From positions 8,494,001 to 8,558,000 of the forward strand of contig NZ_CP107976.1 in assembly GCF_036099295.1 (NCBI RefSeq): DNA of 64,000 nt, written 5' to 3'. Below the pieces are notes generated by a model, which saw only the letters and a list, made by a program, of their open reading frames with translations, searched no databases and was not told the origin of the DNA. Of this stretch, positions 62,953 to 64,000 are shown piece by piece. Position numbers and translations under genes: made by a program. Within the stretch, counting starts at the first letter, position 1. Every line of letters starts with the position of its first letter. This DNA comes from Streptomyces sp. NBC_00358. GTDB lineage: Bacteria > Actinomycetota > Actinomycetes > Streptomycetales > Streptomycetaceae.

Positions 62953-63204
62953 GTGGTGGAGGACGAAGCCGTGATCGGCTGCACGGGGGAACTGCTCATC
63001 GGCACCCGGGGATCCGCCGGACCCGGCGAGATCCTGGTGCGAGTGAGAGGCGGATCCGAGACCTTCCACGCCTGGTCTCGGGAGCCCCTGCCCAAGGGGG
63101 CTACCGTGCTCGTGATCGAGTCCAGGGGATGCCGTGAGGTCGACGTCATCGCGTGGGCCGATCCGCTGGACGCGCTGGACGGCGACGCCGTCGGCGCCGG
63201 TTGA
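62953..63204 (+). CDS. NfeD-like OB-fold protein
   Basis: 83 residues from the GTG at 62953. The pattern IGCTGELLIGTRGSAGPGEILVRVRGGSETFHAWSREPLPKGATVLVIESRGCREVDVIAW matches the soluble C-terminal OB domain of NfeD proteins, without their membrane segments. It ends 11 bp before a flotillin-like gene. NfeD and flotillin genes are often paired and their products meet at membrane microdomains. A TAAGGT box at 62911-62916 may be its -10 element. Confidence 0.8.
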   Translation: MVEDEAVIGCTGELLIGTRGSAGPGEILVRVRGGSETFHAWSREPLPKGATVLVIESRGCREVDVIAWADPLDALDGDAVGAG

Positions 63205-63215
63205 GAAGGAGAAAC

Positions 63216-64000
63216 ATGTTCGGTTATCGCGTTCCCGCTCCCGATGAGGCGATGTTGATCTCGGGTGGCAGGCGGGGACTGGGGGGCGCGCCGTTCCGAG
63301 TGGTGACGGGGCACGGCAAGTTCGTGCTGCCCGTCTTCCGTAAGACCCGCTTTCTGACCCTGTCCATGTGCGAGGCGGAGGTCACCGAGACCTGCGTCAC
63401 CAAGCAGGGCATCTCGCTGCACGTCCGCGCCGTGATCGCGTTCAAGGTCGGCAACGACACCGAGAGCATCATCAACGCGGGGCAGCGGTTCCTGTCCGAC
63501 CAGGACCAGATGTCGGTCCTGACGGGCCGGATCTTCGCGGGCCATCTGCGCTCCATCATCGGTTCGATGACGGTCGAGGAGATCGTCACCGAGCGGCAGA
63601 AGCTCGCCGCCGAGGTCCTCGACACCTCGAAGCTGGAGATGGCGAAGATCGGCCTGATCGTCGACTCGCTCCAGATCCAGTCGATCGACGACGGCGACAC
63701 CGGCTACATCGACGCGATGTCCGCGCCCCACAAGGCGGCCATCCAGCGTCAGGCCCAGATCGCCCAGGCGCAGGCCACGCAGGCCTCCGTCGAGGCGCAG
63801 CAGGTGGCGGCGCGCAACCAGGCCGAGTACGCCCGGCAGACGGCCATCGTGCAGGCGGAGTACTCGGCCGAGGTGGACCGGGCGCAGGCCCAGGCCGCCC
63901 AGGCGGGCCCGCTCGCCCAGGCCCACGCCCAGCAGGAGGTCCTCGCGGCGCAGACCGAACTCGCGCAGCGCGCGGCCCAGTTGCGCCAGCAGCAGCTGGT
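63216..64000 (+). CDS. Flotillin/SPFH-domain protein (partial, runs off window)
   Basis: The first 261 codons are visible, from the ATG at 63216 with AGAAGGAG ribosome site. The SPFH (band 7) domain covers about residues 8-180: RVVTGHGKFVLPVFRKTRFLTLSMCEAEVTETCVTKQGISLHVRAVIAFKVGND, GHLRSIIGSMTVEEIVTERQKLAAEVLDTSKLEMAKIGLIVDSLQIQSI. A long Ala/Gln/Glu coiled-coil typical of flotillins begins near residue 185 and continues past the edge. Family knowledge: flotillins organise membrane microdomains. The NfeD-like gene directly upstream supports this. Confidence 0.92.
   Translation, partial: MFGYRVPAPDEAMLISGGRRGLGGAPFRVVTGHGKFVLPVFRKTRFLTLSMCEAEVTETCVTKQGISLHVRAVIAFKVGNDTESIINAGQRFLSDQDQMSVLTGRIFAGHLRSIIGSMTVEEIVTERQKLAAEVLDTSKLEMAKIGLIVDSLQIQSIDDGDTGYIDAMSAPHKAAIQRQAQIAQAQATQASVEAQQVAARNQAEYARQTAIVQAEYSAEVDRAQAQAAQAGPLAQAHAQQEVLAAQTELAQRAAQLRQQQL

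Overview
The window is high-GC actinomycete chromosome and almost certainly comes from a Streptomyces. The signs are third-position G/C in every gene, GTG starts, many 4-bp start/stop overlaps, a chaplin gene, DUF397/XRE gene pairs, DUF574 and DUF6624-type proteins, and the GlgE alpha-glucan operon. About 50 genes are called. No tRNA, rRNA, CRISPR array, integrase or full insertion sequence was seen.

Positions 1-24.3 kb form a secreted-carbohydrase island. It opens with a partial GH64 beta-1,3-glucanase, then a translationally coupled GntR regulator / beta-rich protein / GMC oxidoreductase operon and a lipoprotein. An alpha-galactoside block follows: GH36, a divergent ROK regulator, GH27-CBM35, GH95 and an SGNH esterase. 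Then comes a beta-1,3-glucan block: GH55, a DUF1996 protein, a GH-A-clan enzyme with CBM32, a GH3 glucosidase and a LacI regulator. Five copies of a GAGAGCGCTCTC-type palindrome stand before GH64, GH55, DUF1996, GH3 and the LacI gene itself. I infer a LacI-controlled beta-1,3-glucan regulon that includes the uncharacterised DUF1996 protein. No sugar transporter lies in the island.

Positions 24.5-40.2 kb are mixed housekeeping and accessory genes: a tandem Usp protein, Nudix hydrolase, aldo/keto reductase, GAF/PAS/PP2C phosphatase, a divergent ArgP-type regulator and LysE exporter, an MFS permease, a methyltransferase, an ATP-dependent DNA ligase, a 0.2-kb MITE that abuts and supplies the stop codon of an oxidoreductase gene, a PIG-L deacetylase and a secreted M1-type peptidase. 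Positions 40.2-47.7 kb hold the four-gene operon glgE-treS-mak-glgB on the minus strand, which converts trehalose through maltose-1-phosphate to branched alpha-glucan.

Positions 47.7-64 kb carry Streptomyces-type regulatory and cell-surface genes: DUF5133, two RsbW-like ATPase-domain proteins (one with a 13-residue tandem repeat), a covalent-flavin oxidase, a four-gene XRE / DUF397 / P-loop-like / DUF574 methyltransferase operon divergent from an NsdA-like regulator, an SDR, small unknown proteins, membrane proteins, a DUF4360-like secreted protein, a short chaplin, and an NfeD-like/flotillin pair that runs off the end. A recurring feature is a TAnnnT box 6-7 nt before the start codon with no Shine-Dalgarno sequence, which suggests several leaderless mRNAs.
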